The notes beneath the pieces were generated by a model that made no database searches, had not been told where the DNA came from, and was given only the letters and a program-made list of their open reading frames with translations. A program made the translations under genes and the position numbers. 64,000 nt of DNA from Tepidicella baoligensis (GTDB lineage Bacteria > Pseudomonadota > Gammaproteobacteria > Burkholderiales > Burkholderiaceae_C), in the NCBI RefSeq assembly GCF_013432195.1, contig NZ_JACCDB010000003.1:62001-126000 (forward strand), in the 5' to 3' direction. Shown here in pieces: positions 19,163-28,841 of this stretch (position 1 is its first letter; each line of letters starts with the position of its first letter).

Positions 19163-19164
19163 GC

Positions 19165-20151
19165 TTACTTCAGCCAGCCGCGCTTGCGGAAGTACACCAT
19201 CGGGATCACCGCCGACAACACCATCAGCAAAATCGAGAAAGGGTAGCCGTAAGTCCATTGCAGTTCGGGCATGTGCTCGAAGTTCATGCCGTAGCTGCTG
19301 GCCACCAGCGTGGGCGGCAGCAGCGAGACGCTCGCCACCGAGAAGATCTTGATGATCTTGTTCTGGTTGATGTTGATGAAGCCGATGGTCGCGTCCATCA
19401 GGAAGTTGATCTTGTCGAACATGAAGGCCGTGTGGCTGTCCAGCGAATCGAGGTCGCGCAGGATCTGGCGCGCATCCTCGAACTGCTCGGCGCTGAGCAG
19501 CCGCGTGCGCATCATGAAGCTGACGGCGCGGCGTGTGTCCATCATGTTGCGGCGGATGCGGCCCGACATGTCCTCGTGCCGCGCGATGCCGGCCAGCACC
19601 TCCGAGGCGATCTGGTCCGTCACCTGACCGGACAGCACCTTGCGGCTGATGCGCTCCAGGTCGTCGTAGATCTCTTCCACGGTGTCGGCGCAGTACTCGG
19701 CATCGGTGTCGAACAGGCTCAGCAGCACGTCCTTCGCGTCGTTGATGAGACCGGGCATGCGGCGCGCGCGCAGGCGCAGCAGGCGGAACACCGGCACGTC
19801 CTCGTCGTGGATGGAGAACAGCACGCCCCGGCTCTTGAGGGACTCGTTCTGTTCGTTGAGGATGAAGGCCACGCGCACGTGCCGTGGGTTCTCCTCGTCA
19901 TCGATGAGAAAGTCGGAGCGGACATGCAGCTCGCCGTTGTCTTCCTCGAAGAAGCGCGCCGACTCCTCGATGTCCTCGTCCATCGCGTCCTCGGGGATAG
20001 ACAGGCCGAAATGCTGACGCACCCAGCGCCGCTCTTCCGGCGTTGGTGACTCCAGATCCACCCAGATGGGCTTGAAACGGGCCAACTCCTCCAGGGAGTC
20101 GATCTCTTCCTGGAACAGGCGGCCATTGACCAGGGTGAACACATTGAGCAT
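19165..20151 (-). CDS. corA: Magnesium/cobalt transporter CorA
   Basis: A 328-residue CorA. A large acidic cytoplasmic funnel (residues 1-260) precedes two C-terminal membrane helices. The signature YGMNFEHMPEL after TM1 contains the GMN selectivity motif, and TM2 ends in the positively charged FRKRGWLK basic tail. The protein forms a pentamer that admits Mg2+ (and Co2+/Ni2+). The frame remains open upstream to 20382, but similarity starts at the ATG at 20151 (MLNVFTLVNGRL). It is divergent from hpf across 299 bases. Confidence 0.96.
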   Translation of the reverse strand: MLNVFTLVNGRLFQEEIDSLEELARFKPIWVDLESPTPEERRWVRQHFGLSIPEDAMDEDIEESARFFEEDNGELHVRSDFLIDDEENPRHVRVAFILNEQNESLKSRGVLFSIHDEDVPVFRLLRLRARRMPGLINDAKDVLLSLFDTDAEYCADTVEEIYDDLERISRKVLSGQVTDQIASEVLAGIARHEDMSGRIRRNMMDTRRAVSFMMRTRLLSAEQFEDARQILRDLDSLDSHTAFMFDKINFLMDATIGFININQNKIIKIFSVASVSLLPPTLVASSYGMNFEHMPELQWTYGYPFSILLMVLSAVIPMVYFRKRGWLK

Positions 20152-20344
20152 CCGATGCTCCCAGAACGCAAACGATGAGACCGGGGTCGCGACCAGATCG
20201 GTGTCTGGCTGCTCACCACCACCGGTCACCGGGCGCGCGCCATCAAGGCGGTCATCCGGGACGATCTTCCGAATCTCAGGACAACGTGGAATTATCGCAC
20301 CGCCGCATGACGCGCCGATGACGCATCGATCACGCCGTGCCGGC

Positions 20345-20373
20345 TTGCCCAAAACCGGGCGAACGGGCATAGT
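20345..20373 (+). promoter_or_regulatory. Candidate sigma-70 promoter of hpf
   Basis: TTGCCC (20345-20350) and CATAGT (20368-20373) have an ideal 17-base spacer. Transcription would start near 20380, giving a leader of about 70 bases before the hpf ATG, which has a strong AAAGGAGG ribosome-binding site. The rest of the corA-hpf gap (20152-20344) shows no gene. Confidence 0.5.
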
Positions 20374-20450
20374 GGAGGCCAAAGAACCACGTTTCCCGGA
20401 TCGGGCCGCACCGGCTCCGATCGTGTCAACCAGAGCAAAGGAGGCTCTTC

Positions 20451-20783
20451 ATGAACTTGACGATCAGTGGTCACCACCTCGAAATCACACCCGCACTGCG
20501 CTCCTACGTGACGACCAAACTCGACCGCATTTCCCGACATTTCGACCAGGTGGTGGACATCAAGGTTCTGCTGACCGTAGACAACATCAAGGAAAAGGAC
20601 TTCCGACAGAAGGCGGAATGCAATATCCACGTGAAGGGCAAGGATATTTTTGCCGAAAGTGCCCACGCCGACCTGTATGCGGCCGTCGATGAACTGGCCG
20701 ACAAGCTGGACCGGCAGGTGCTGCGCTACAAGACCAAAGTACAGGAACATCATCACGAAACAGCGAAACGCGAGCTTCAATGA
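20451..20783 (+). CDS. hpf: Ribosome hibernation-promoting factor (short HPF / sigma-54 modulation protein)
   Basis: A 110-residue protein of the YfiA/HPF family. It binds the 30S A/P region and helps convert idle ribosomes to inactive 100S dimers in stationary phase. Seen are [20 protein letters not shown], the basic [12 protein letters not shown] and [23 protein letters not shown]. The C-terminal dimerisation domain of long HPF is missing, so this is the short form. It commonly sits between rpoN and ptsN. Here ptsN follows, but rpoN is not adjacent. A strong terminator separates it from ptsN. Confidence 0.94.
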   Translation: MNLTISGHHLEITPALRSYVTTKLDRISRHFDQVVDIKVLLTVDNIKEKDFRQKAECNIHVKGKDIFAESAHADLYAAVDELADKLDRQVLRYKTKVQEHHHETAKRELQ

Positions 20784-20818
20784 GACGCTTGTCATCGAGC
20801 TGACTTATATTGCACTGC

Positions 20819-20857
20819 AACAAGCCGCTGACTTTGTCAAGCGGCTTGTTTGTTTTT
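20819..20857 (+). terminator. Rho-independent terminator after hpf
   Basis: A perfect 11-bp stem, aacaagccgct (20819-20829) with agcggcttgtt (20840-20850), with a 10-base loop and followed directly by tgttttt. This is the clearest intrinsic terminator in the window and implies that ptsN-hprK has its own promoter. Confidence 0.85.
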
Positions 20858-20911
20858 GGAGACTAGGCAGAATGGCGCATAAGGGCATAATCTGGCATCC
20901 GTGAGGTTGAT

Positions 20912-21382
20912 ATGAACCGTCTTTCTGCGATATTGCCTGCCGAACAGGTGCTGGTTGCCGTCGATGCCACCAGCAAGAAGCGTGCGTTTGAAGAAGCAGG
21001 GCTGCTGTTCGAGACGCTGCACGGACTCAACCGTGCGCTGATCACCGACAGCCTGTTTGCCCGCGAGCGTCTGGGTTCGACCGGGCTGGGGCATGGTGTG
21101 GCCATTCCCCACGGCCGCATCAAAGGGCTCAAGCAGCCGTTGGCTGCGGTGTTCCAACTGGCCAACCCGATCGGCTTCGACGCGCCCGACGAGCAGCCGG
21201 TGCGGCTCATGATTTTCCTGCTGGTACCGGAAGCCGCGACCCAGAAGCACCTGGAAATCCTGTCCGAGATTGCCGAGCTCCTCAGCGACGCCTCGTTGCG
21301 TGAACGGATGAAGGACAGCAAGGCTTCTGCCGAACTGCATCAACTCATCGCCAACTGGCAATCGGCCCACGCCGTTGCCTGA
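20912..21382 (+). CDS. ptsN: Nitrogen-PTS EIIA component (EIIANtr)
   Basis: A 156-residue EIIA of the fructose/mannitol fold acting at the end of the regulatory PtsP-NPr-PtsN phosphorelay rather than in sugar transport. The phosphorylatable histidine is His67 in GHGVAIPHGRIKG. The sequence LMIFLLVPEAATQKHLEIL is typical. A CATAAT hexamer at 20886-20891 is a -10 candidate in the short gap after the hpf terminator. hprK follows after 33 bases, linking it to HPr phosphorylation control. Confidence 0.95.
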   Translation: MNRLSAILPAEQVLVAVDATSKKRAFEEAGLLFETLHGLNRALITDSLFARERLGSTGLGHGVAIPHGRIKGLKQPLAAVFQLANPIGFDAPDEQPVRLMIFLLVPEAATQKHLEILSEIAELLSDASLRERMKDSKASAELHQLIANWQSAHAVA

Positions 21383-21415
21383 GCACCCAACCGGTGCCTG
21401 CGCACCGTCCTGCTC

Positions 21416-22366
21416 ATGAAGCCTGCCGTCGTCAGTGCCGACGTCCTGTTCGAGGATCACCGCGAAACCCTCAAGTGGCAATGGGCCGCTGGCCAGAGTG
21501 CGTCTGAGCGACATTTCGACGAAAAAGCCGTCAGCGAAGCCCGCTCCGGTGCCGATCTGGTGGGGTATCTGAACTACATCCATCCGTATCGGGTCCAGGT
21601 CTTGGGGCACCGGGAGGTGGCCTATCTGTCGAACTCTACGCTCGAGGACTGTCGCCGCCGGGTCTCGCGCATCGTGGTGCTGGAGCCGCCGGTGCTGGTG
21701 GTGGCCGACGATGTCCCGCCGCCGGCGGAACTGCTGGCCATGTGCGAGCGCGCGCACATTCCGCTGTTCACCACCACTTACTCGGCGGGTTTCGTCATCG
21801 ACGTGTTGCGCGCCTACCTGTCGCGCCACTTTGCCGAACGCACCACGCTGCATGGCGTGTTCATGGACATCCTGGGGGTGGGCGTGCTGATCACCGGGGA
21901 GTCGGGGCTGGGCAAGAGCGAGCTGGGGCTGGAGCTGATTTCACGCGGCCACGGGCTGGTCGCCGACGACGCGGTGGACTTTCACCGCGTCAACCAGACC
22001 ACCCTCGAAGGGCGTTGCCCCGATCTGCTGCAAAACCTGCTGGAAGTGCGAGGGATCGGCCTGCTCGACATCAAGGCCATCTTCGGCGAAACGGCCGTGC
22101 GCCGCAAAATGCGGTTGCGGCTCATCGTGCACCTGGTGCGCAAGCAGACCATGGAGCGCGACTACGAACGCCTGCCCCATGAACCGCTGTATCAGGACAT
22201 TCTGGGGGTGGCGGTGCGCAAGGCGGTGATCGAGGTGGTGGCCGGACGCAACATCGCCGTGCTCGTGGAGGCGGCCGTGCGCAACACCATTTTGCAGCTG
22301 CGTGGCATCGACACCTATCAGGCATTCGTGCAGCGCCAGCGTGCGGCCATGCTGCGCAACGCCTGA
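21416..22366 (+). CDS. hprK: HPr kinase/phosphorylase
   Basis: A 316-residue bifunctional enzyme that phosphorylates and dephosphorylates the regulatory serine of HPr. The P-loop [18 protein letters not shown] begins at residue 161 and is followed by [35 protein letters not shown] is the HprK signature, and the C-terminal helix has the usual IEVVAGRN. Betaproteobacteria use it in a regulatory, non-sugar PTS circuit. The usual next gene, rapZ, is missing. Convergent with fur, 14 bases apart. Confidence 0.96.
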   Translation: MKPAVVSADVLFEDHRETLKWQWAAGQSASERHFDEKAVSEARSGADLVGYLNYIHPYRVQVLGHREVAYLSNSTLEDCRRRVSRIVVLEPPVLVVADDVPPPAELLAMCERAHIPLFTTTYSAGFVIDVLRAYLSRHFAERTTLHGVFMDILGVGVLITGESGLGKSELGLELISRGHGLVADDAVDFHRVNQTTLEGRCPDLLQNLLEVRGIGLLDIKAIFGETAVRRKMRLRLIVHLVRKQTMERDYERLPHEPLYQDILGVAVRKAVIEVVAGRNIAVLVEAAVRNTILQLRGIDTYQAFVQRQRAAMLRNA

Positions 22367-22380
22367 GCGTTTCCCGGCCC

Positions 22381-22821
22381 TCAAGGCCGGCGCTGCTTGG
22401 CGCGGTGCTCGCAGTCGGTCTTGGTGCAATGCGCGTACAAGGACAGGGCGTGTTCCTGGAGCTCGAAACCGCGGGACGTGGCGATGGACTGCTGACGCTT
22501 TTCGATCTCGGCGTCGAAAAACTCCTCGACCCGGCCGCAGTCCAGACAAACGAGATGGTCGTGATGCTGCCCCTCGTTGAGTTCATACACCGCCTTGCCC
22601 GATTCGAAATTGCTGCGAATCAGCAGACCGGCCTGCTCGAACTGGGTAAGCACCCGATAGACGGTGGCCAGGCCGATGTCGCTGCGCTCGTCGAGCAGCG
22701 CGCGGAACACGTCTTCGGCCGTCATGTGGCGTTGATGGCCTGCCTGGAAGATCTCCAGAATCTTGAGGCGGGGTAGGGTGGCCTTCAGGCCGGTGCTCTT
22801 GAGTTCTTCGATGTTGGTCAT
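22381..22821 (-). CDS. fur: Ferric uptake regulator Fur
   Basis: A 146-residue iron-responsive repressor. The N-terminal winged helix includes [36 protein letters not shown] and the wing. The metal site follows in [19 protein letters not shown], with a second C-x4-C pair, CTKTDCEHR, near the C terminus. The ATG at 22821 gives the standard length. It diverges from bamE with a shared 101-base promoter region. The arrangement fur next to omlA/bamE and dapB is common in betaproteobacteria. Confidence 0.96.
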   Translation of the reverse strand: MTNIEELKSTGLKATLPRLKILEIFQAGHQRHMTAEDVFRALLDERSDIGLATVYRVLTQFEQAGLLIRSNFESGKAVYELNEGQHHDHLVCLDCGRVEEFFDAEIEKRQQSIATSRGFELQEHALSLYAHCTKTDCEHRAKQRRP

Positions 22822-22838
22822 GCAGATCTCGCCGGTCG

Positions 22839-22868
22839 TTGACCAAGGGCTACAATGCCCTGCATGAT
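22839..22868 (+). promoter_or_regulatory. Candidate sigma-70 promoter of bamE
   Basis: TTGACC (22839-22844) and CATGAT (22863-22868) are 18 bases apart on the plus strand in the fur/bamE divergent gap, placing the start of transcription about 50 bases before the bamE ATG. The fur promoter must overlap this same region on the other strand. No convincing Fur box is visible. Confidence 0.45.
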
Positions 22869-22922
22869 AGTACGTTGCGCCTGACCGGCGCACGTGTCGG
22901 TTCACATATCCGCACCGCCACC

Positions 22923-23495
22923 ATGTCCACACCCTTCTCGAATCGCCTTCGGCTGGCCGGCGCCGGTGCGCTGGCGGCCGCGGCCCTGACCTTGCCAGGC
23001 TGTGCCAGCCTCAACGATGCCTCGACCTCCCTGAGCACCCTCGGTGGGCTGATCACGCCCTACCGCATCGACATTGTTCAAGGCAATGTGGTGGTGCGCG
23101 AGCAGGTCGAAGCATTGCAGCCGGGCATGTCGCGCGAGCAGGTGCGCAACATCCTGGGTACACCCCTGGTGGCCAGCGCCTTCCACGCCGACCGCTGGGA
23201 CTACGTGTTCACCTTCCGGCGGCAGGGGCAGGAGCCGCAGCAGCGGCGCGTGTCGGTGTTTTTCGAGGGCCCCTTGCTGCAGCGGGTGGAGGCCGATGAG
23301 CTGCCCACCGAGGAGGAGTTCGTGGCCTCGCTGGACACGCGGCGCCGCATGGGCCGTGCGCCTGCGCTGGAAGCCACCGAGGAGCAGCTGCGGGCCTTCC
23401 ATGAGCGTTACAACACCGGAGCGGCCACTGCGGCTGCCCGCCCTGCGCCGCCGGCGCCGTCCACCGCCAGCTATCCGCCGCTGGAACCCCGCTGA
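22923..23495 (+). CDS. bamE: Outer membrane protein assembly factor BamE (OmlA/SmpA)
   Basis: A 190-residue lipoprotein subunit of the BAM complex that inserts beta-barrel proteins into the outer membrane. The signal peptide ends in the lipobox LPGC (lipidated Cys27). The SmpA/OmlA fold follows: [34 protein letters not shown] and [11 protein letters not shown]. The tail after residue 150 is an Ala/Pro-rich extension beyond the compact fold. An upstream in-frame start at 22839 exists, but the signal-peptide logic fixes the ATG at 22923. dapB follows after 5 bases. Confidence 0.94.
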   Translation: MSTPFSNRLRLAGAGALAAAALTLPGCASLNDASTSLSTLGGLITPYRIDIVQGNVVVREQVEALQPGMSREQVRNILGTPLVASAFHADRWDYVFTFRRQGQEPQQRRVSVFFEGPLLQRVEADELPTEEEFVASLDTRRRMGRAPALEATEEQLRAFHERYNTGAATAAARPAPPAPSTASYPPLEPR

Positions 23496-23500
23496 CCGCC

Positions 23501-24313
23501 ATGCCTACCTTTGTACCCTACCGCGTCTGTATCGCGGGCGCCAGTGGCCGCATGGGCCGCATGTTGATCGAGGCCGTCCAAGCCGCTGCCGATTGCACCT
23601 TGAGCGGTGCGCTGGACCAACCGGGCAGCCCGGCGATCGGTCAGGATGCCGCCGCCTTCCTGGGGCAGCACAGCGGCGTGGCGATCGCCGATGACCTCGC
23701 AACCCTGGCTGGCAGCGACGTGCTGATCGATTTCACCCGTCCCGAGGGCACCATGACGCATCTCCAGGCCTGTGTGCGTCATGGGGTCAAGCTCGTCATC
23801 GGCACCACCGGCTTCTCTGATGCGCAGAAAGCCGAGATCGCCGAGGCATCGAAGCACATCGCCATCGTGATGGCCCCCAACATGAGTGTGGGCGTGAACG
23901 TGACCCTGAAGCTGCTGGAAATGGCCGCCAAGGCCATGGCCATCGGCTACGACATCGAGATCGTCGAAGCCCACCACCGCCACAAGGTGGATGCCCCCAG
24001 CGGCACCGCCCTCAAGATGGGCGAGGTGATCGCTGCGGCGCTGGGACGCGACCTCAAGGACTGCGCGGTGTATGAGCGCGTCGGCCACACCGGCGAGCGC
24101 GACCCGTCCACCATCGGTTTTGCCACCGTGCGCGGCGGCGACGTGGTGGGTGACCACACGGTCATGTTCCTGGGCACCGGCGAACGTATCGAAATCACCC
24201 ACAAGTCCAGCAGCCGCGCCACTTACGCCCAAGGCAGCCTGCGCGCCGTGCGCTTTCTGGCCGACAAGCCCAGCGGCCTGTATGACATGTTTGATGTGCT
24301 GAATCTGCGCTGA
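23501..24313 (+). CDS. dapB: 4-hydroxy-tetrahydrodipicolinate reductase
   Basis: A 270-residue NAD(P)H-dependent enzyme of the diaminopimelate/lysine pathway. The nucleotide-binding loop is [15 protein letters not shown] (residues 9-23). [22 protein letters not shown] and APNMSVGVN follow, and the catalytic segment [20 protein letters not shown] contains the His-His pair and lysine that reduce the ring. C-terminal [12 protein letters not shown] is typical. Placed between bamE and leuS with short gaps, suggesting one long transcript. Confidence 0.97.
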   Translation: MPTFVPYRVCIAGASGRMGRMLIEAVQAAADCTLSGALDQPGSPAIGQDAAAFLGQHSGVAIADDLATLAGSDVLIDFTRPEGTMTHLQACVRHGVKLVIGTTGFSDAQKAEIAEASKHIAIVMAPNMSVGVNVTLKLLEMAAKAMAIGYDIEIVEAHHRHKVDAPSGTALKMGEVIAAALGRDLKDCAVYERVGHTGERDPSTIGFATVRGGDVVGDHTVMFLGTGERIEITHKSSSRATYAQGSLRAVRFLADKPSGLYDMFDVLNLR

Positions 24314-24322
24314 TCATCCCCC

Positions 24323-27142
24323 ATGCAAGACAAATACACCCCGCAGGAGGTGGAGCGTGCCGCCCACGCCCACTGGCATGCCCGTGACGCCTACCGTGTG
24401 AACGAACACGCCACCGACGCGCAAGGCCAACCCAAACCCAAGTTCTATGCCTGTTCCATGCTGCCCTACCCGAGCGGCAAGCTGCACATGGGGCACGTGC
24501 GCAACTACACCATCAACGACATGCTCACGCGCCAGCTGCGCATGCAGGGCTACAACGTGCTCATGCCCATGGGCTGGGACGCCTTCGGTCTGCCAGCCGA
24601 AAACGCCGCGCTCAAGAACAAGGTGCCGCCCGCGCAGTGGACCTACTCCAACATCGCGTACATGAAGCAGCAGATGCAGGCCATGGGCCTGGCCATCGAC
24701 TGGTCGCGCGAAGTGACCACCTGCTCGCCCGATTACTACAAGTGGAACCAGTGGCTGTTCCTGAAGATGCTGGAAAAAGGCATCGCCTACCGCAAGACGC
24801 AAGTCGTGAACTGGGACCCGGTCGACCAGACCGTGTTGGCCAACGAGCAGGTGATCGACGGCAAGGGCTGGCGTACCGGCGCGCCGGTGGAAAAGCGCGA
24901 AATCCCGGGCTACTACCTGAACATCACCGCCTATGCCGACGAGTTGCTGCAGCACGTTCAGTTGGGCAACCCGCAGGCCACGCTCGACGGCTGGCCCGAC
25001 AAGGTGCGGTTGATGCAGGAAAACTGGATCGGCAAAAGCGAGGGCGTGCGCTTCGCCTTCACGCACAACGTGCGGGGCCATGACGGCAACCTGATTGGCG
25101 AAGGGCGGATGTACGTCTTCACCACCCGCGCCGACACCATCATGGGCGTGACGTTCTGCGCGGTGGCGCCCGAACACCCGCTCGCCACTCATGCGGCCGA
25201 GAAAAACCCCGCCCTGCAAGCCTTCATCGAGGAATGCAAGACCGGCGGCACCACCGAGGCCGAACTGGCCACGCAAGAGAAAAAGGGCATGCCCACGGGC
25301 CTGACGGTGACGCACCCGCTGACGGGGGAGGCGGTGCCGCTGTGGGTGGGCAACTACGTGCTCATGTCGTATGGCGATGGCGCGGTGATGGGGGTGCCGG
25401 CGCACGACGAGCGGGACTTTGCGTTTGCGCTCAAATACGGGTTGCCGATCAAGCAGGTGGTTGGCGTTGATGGGGCTGCGGCCGCGCAAGGGGTGAGCCC
25501 CGGTGACGAATCGGAGCCTGCGACTGAGGAGCGCGCGCGCCCGGCCAGCACGGCACCGGACGCCAACGCCAAGGTATTCGACCCCACGAAATGGCAGGAC
25601 TGGTACGCCGACAAACAAGGCTTGGTGTGCATCAACTCCGGCGAACTCAACGGTCTGGACCACAAGGCCGCGGTGGACAAGGTGGCCGAACTGCTGGCCG
25701 CCAAGGGCCTGGGCGAGAAGAAAACCACCTTCCGCCTGCGCGACTGGGGCATCAGCCGCCAGCGCTACTGGGGCACGCCCATCCCCATCATCCATTGCCC
25801 GCACCACGGCTCGGTGCCTGTCCCCGAAAAAGACTTGCCGGTGGTGTTGCCGGAGGACTGCGTGCCCGACGGCTCGGGCAATCCGCTGGTCAAGCACGAA
25901 GGCTTCCATGCCGGTGTGACCTGCCCCATCTGCGGTGAACCGGCCCGGCGTGAAACCGACACCATGGACACCTTCGTCGATTCGTCCTGGTACTTCATGC
26001 GTTACTGCGATCCCACCAACGCCGACGCGATGGTGGCCGACGGCGCGAAGTACTGGATGCCGATGGACCAGTACATCGGCGGCATCGAGCACGCCATCTT
26101 GCACCTGTTGTACGCGCGTTTCTGGACCAAGGTGATGCGCGACCTGGGCCTGGTGCAGGTGGACGAGCCGTTCAAGAAGCTGCTGACCCAGGGCATGGTG
26201 CTCAACCACATCTATTCCCGCCGCACCGCCAAGGGGGGCAAGGAATACTTCTGGCCACACGACGTGGAGCAGGTGCTCGATGACGCCGGCAAAGTGGTCG
26301 GGGCCCGATTGAAGAACGCGGTGGACAGTGCCGACGGCCGCTTGCCGGCGGGCACCCCGATCGACTACGAGGGCGTGGGCACCATGTCCAAGTCCAAGAA
26401 CAATGGCGTCGATCCGCAGGACCTGATCGAGAAGTACGGCGCCGATACCGCGCGCCTGTACACCATGTTCACCGCCCCGCCCGAAGCCACGTTGGAATGG
26501 AATGACGCCGCCGTCGAAGGCAGTTTCCGCTTCCTCAAGCGGGTATGGGCTTTTGGCTACAAACTGGCCCAGAACGACTGGGGGCAGGCCACGGCCAGCG
26601 TGGCCGGTGCGCAGTCGTTGCGCGACGTGGTCTTTGGCAAGGCGGCCAAGGCTCTGCGCCGCGAGATCCACACCGTGCTCAAGCAGGTGGACTATGACTA
26701 CCAGCGCATGCAGTACAACACCGTGGTGTCAGGCTGCATGAAGATGCTCAACGCCTTGGAGGACTTCAAGGCCACCGACGATGCCGGTGCCGAAGTGGCA
26801 CTGATCGAGGGCTTTGGTATCCTGCTGCGCTGTCTGTACCCGGCCACGCCGCACATCACCCACGCACTCTGGACCGAGCTCGGCTATGCCGGCACCTTGG
26901 GCGACTTGCTGGATGCCGCCTGGCCGCAGGTGGATCCGGCGGCCCTGGTGCAGGACGAGATCGAGCTGGTGCTGCAGATCAATGGCAAGTTGCGCGGTTC
27001 GGTTCGGGTGCCGGCCTCGGCCGACCGGGCAACCATCGAAGCCGCCGCACTGGCCGCTGAGGCGGTGCAAAAACAGGCCCAAGGGGCGGCACCGAAGAAG
27101 GTGGTGGTGGTGCCGGGCCGGCTGGTCAATGTGGTGCTTTGA
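24323..27142 (+). CDS. leuS: Leucyl-tRNA synthetase with an extra low-complexity insertion
   Basis: A 939-residue class I aminoacyl-tRNA synthetase charging tRNA-Leu. The HIGH motif is [15 protein letters not shown], the CP1 editing domain is present ([20 protein letters not shown]), and the second signature reads [14 protein letters not shown], so the first lysine of KMSKS is Thr687. A hydrophilic Ala/Glu/Pro stretch at about residues 384-418 (DNA 25472-25576) interrupts the usually short link in the CP1 region just before [11 protein letters not shown]. It raises the length above the roughly 860-880 residues usual for bacterial LeuRS. lptE follows after 4 bases. Confidence 0.96.
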   Translation: MQDKYTPQEVERAAHAHWHARDAYRVNEHATDAQGQPKPKFYACSMLPYPSGKLHMGHVRNYTINDMLTRQLRMQGYNVLMPMGWDAFGLPAENAALKNKVPPAQWTYSNIAYMKQQMQAMGLAIDWSREVTTCSPDYYKWNQWLFLKMLEKGIAYRKTQVVNWDPVDQTVLANEQVIDGKGWRTGAPVEKREIPGYYLNITAYADELLQHVQLGNPQATLDGWPDKVRLMQENWIGKSEGVRFAFTHNVRGHDGNLIGEGRMYVFTTRADTIMGVTFCAVAPEHPLATHAAEKNPALQAFIEECKTGGTTEAELATQEKKGMPTGLTVTHPLTGEAVPLWVGNYVLMSYGDGAVMGVPAHDERDFAFALKYGLPIKQVVGVDGAAAAQGVSPGDESEPATEERARPASTAPDANAKVFDPTKWQDWYADKQGLVCINSGELNGLDHKAAVDKVAELLAAKGLGEKKTTFRLRDWGISRQRYWGTPIPIIHCPHHGSVPVPEKDLPVVLPEDCVPDGSGNPLVKHEGFHAGVTCPICGEPARRETDTMDTFVDSSWYFMRYCDPTNADAMVADGAKYWMPMDQYIGGIEHAILHLLYARFWTKVMRDLGLVQVDEPFKKLLTQGMVLNHIYSRRTAKGGKEYFWPHDVEQVLDDAGKVVGARLKNAVDSADGRLPAGTPIDYEGVGTMSKSKNNGVDPQDLIEKYGADTARLYTMFTAPPEATLEWNDAAVEGSFRFLKRVWAFGYKLAQNDWGQATASVAGAQSLRDVVFGKAAKALRREIHTVLKQVDYDYQRMQYNTVVSGCMKMLNALEDFKATDDAGAEVALIEGFGILLRCLYPATPHITHALWTELGYAGTLGDLLDAAWPQVDPAALVQDEIELVLQINGKLRGSVRVPASADRATIEAAALAAEAVQKQAQGAAPKKVVVVPGRLVNVVL

Positions 27143-27146
27143 GCAA

Positions 27147-27710
27147 ATGGCGTACCCGCATCATTTCCATCCCGAGGCACAGGGGCGCGGCGTGACCATC
27201 GGGCGCCGTGCGGCCCTTGCCGCTTTGGTATCGGCCGGGGTGTTCGGGCTGGCAGGCTGCGGTTTCCGGCTGCGCGGCACTGGCGCGCCCATGGCCTTCA
27301 GCAGTCTATGGATCAACCTGCCCAACCCGACCGAAACGACCCGGCATCTGGCGGCCCAGTTGCAGGGCCGTGGCGTGGCCGTCCGGTGGTCTATGCCGGG
27401 CCCACAGGAAGCGCCGGTCGACGTGGTGCTGGACGTGGTGCAGGACCAGCGCGAGCGGGTGGTGGTGGGCACCACGTCCGCCGGTCAGGTTCGGGAGCTG
27501 GTGTTGCGGCAGCGTGTGCGCTTTCGGCTGCGTACACCCGGCGGGCGCGAACTCATCCCCGATACCGAACTGGTGCAGGAGCGCGAACTCAGTTTCACCG
27601 AAACCCAGGTGCTGGGCAAGGAAACCGAAGAGGCGCTGCTCTACAGCGACATACAGCAAGCCATCGTGCGCCAATGGATGGCGCGGTTGGCCGCCGTCCG
27701 CGACCTCTGA
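27147..27710 (+). CDS. lptE: LPS-assembly lipoprotein LptE
   Basis: A 187-residue outer-membrane lipoprotein that plugs the LptD barrel and helps insert lipopolysaccharide. The N terminus has a charged leader, a hydrophobic stretch and the lipobox LAGC followed by the family signature GFRLRGTG. Strand-rich sequence and the C-terminal SDIQQAIVRQWMARLAAV helix are typical. The start at 27147 places the ATG 4 bases after the leuS stop. It ends exactly where the convergent arginase gene ends (no bases between stop codons), so the usual lptE-holA neighbourhood is interrupted. Confidence 0.92.
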   Translation: MAYPHHFHPEAQGRGVTIGRRAALAALVSAGVFGLAGCGFRLRGTGAPMAFSSLWINLPNPTETTRHLAAQLQGRGVAVRWSMPGPQEAPVDVVLDVVQDQRERVVVGTTSAGQVRELVLRQRVRFRLRTPGGRELIPDTELVQERELSFTETQVLGKETEEALLYSDIQQAIVRQWMARLAAVRDL

Positions 27711-28673
27711 TCAACCGATCGGGCGAGGGCGCATCAAGGTGCTTTTGCCGAACAGGCTCTCGATCAGGTCGACCGCCAGCGCGGCGGTGGTGTTGCGCCG
27801 GTCCCAGGCGGGGTTGAGTTCCATGATGTCGAGGCTGGCCAGGCAGCCGGTGTCGGCGATCATCTCCATGCACAGTTGGGCCTCACGGTAGGTGGGGCCG
27901 CCGGGGACGGGGGTGCCCACGCCGGGCGCGATGTCCGGGTCGAGAAAGTCGATGTCGAAGCTGACGTGAAGGTGCACGTCGGGGCCAACCCCGGCCAGGG
28001 CGCGTTCCATGGTGTGGCGCATGCCGTGCTCGTCGATGTAGCGCATGTCGAACACCTCCAGGCCCTGCTCGTGGACGAAGCGTTTTTCCCCGGGGTCCAC
28101 GCTGCGGATGCCGATCTGGCGGATCGACTCCGGTGTCAGGGCGGGCGACTGACCGCTGAGGGTCGTCAGCGCTTCGGGACCGAAACCGCACAGGCACGCT
28201 ACCGGCATGCCGTGCAGGTTTCCGCTGGGGGTCAGGGCCGAGGTGTTGAAGTCGGCATGGGCGTCCAGCCAGAGCACGCGCAGGCGGCGCCCTTGTTCGC
28301 GGCAATGCCGGGCCACGGCACTGAGGGAGCCGATGGCCAGCGCATGATCGCCGCCGAGCAGCAGCGGCAGGTGGCCCTGGTGCAATTCGTGGAGCACGGC
28401 CTGATAGACCTGCTGGTTCCAGGCCACCACAGCCTCCAGATGGCGGTAGCCATCGACCGGCGGCTGCCAGGGGTTGTCGGGCCCGTGCAGATTGCCACGG
28501 TCGATGACCTCGACGCCTTGACGCTGCAAGGCCACCCCTATGTCGGCCACGCGCAGCGCCTCCGGGCCCATGGAGGCGCCACGGGCGCCAGCGCCTACGT
28601 CTGTCGGTGCTCCCACGAGCGCGACCGTACGGGTGATTTCATGGGGCGGTTTATTCGGTACCATTGTCGGCAT
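27711..28673 (-). CDS. rocF: Arginase (ureohydrolase family)
   Basis: A 320-residue manganese ureohydrolase, probably splitting arginine into ornithine and urea. Metal-binding motifs are complete: LGGDHALAIGS, WLDAHADFNT and SFDIDFLDPDIAPG, with LHGMPVACLCG. VALVGAPTDVGAGARGASMGPEALR matches arginase rather than agmatinase N termini. M at 28673 (MPTMVPNK) or three codons later at 28664 are both possible. The gene is inverted relative to its neighbours and lies between lptE and holA. A truncated MBL gene starts 25 bases away in the other direction. Agmatinase or formimidoglutamase activity is a less likely alternative. Confidence 0.9.
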   Translation of the reverse strand: MPTMVPNKPPHEITRTVALVGAPTDVGAGARGASMGPEALRVADIGVALQRQGVEVIDRGNLHGPDNPWQPPVDGYRHLEAVVAWNQQVYQAVLHELHQGHLPLLLGGDHALAIGSLSAVARHCREQGRRLRVLWLDAHADFNTSALTPSGNLHGMPVACLCGFGPEALTTLSGQSPALTPESIRQIGIRSVDPGEKRFVHEQGLEVFDMRYIDEHGMRHTMERALAGVGPDVHLHVSFDIDFLDPDIAPGVGTPVPGGPTYREAQLCMEMIADTGCLASLDIMELNPAWDRRNTTAALAVDLIESLFGKSTLMRPRPIG

Positions 28674-28698
28674 TTCCGGTGTGCGTCGAAGGGGTGCC

Positions 28699-28821
28699 AT
28701 GCAGGTCAAGATTCTCGGGTGTTCCGGTGCCATCGCGCAACACGCCCGCACGACGGCGTTTCTCATCGATGAGCGCATGCTGATCGGTTGGGACCAGGAT
28801 GATGCTGGCACCAGCGGCTGA
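28699..28821 (+). pseudogene. N-terminal remnant of an MBL-fold hydrolase gene
   Basis: Forty codons, MQVKILGCSGAIAQHARTTAF onward, read as the start of a metallo-beta-lactamase-fold phosphodiesterase of the type MKVKxLGCSGAIA..RTTAFL(V/I)D..LIDAGTGVGDL. After RMLI comes GWDQD, then DAGTSG and a stop. The HxHxDH metal site, which should follow, is missing. I infer a broken gene with a small insertion and a 3' deletion, although a short expressed peptide cannot be excluded. It sits between the inverted arginase and holA and may have come in or decayed with the arginase. Confidence 0.6.
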
Positions 28822-28841
28822 GTACACTGCGGGGAGATTGG

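Noticed and set aside
22822-22922. Fur box in the fur-bamE gap (autoregulation)
   Set aside because: No segment resembles the GATAATGATAATCATTATC consensus closely enough.
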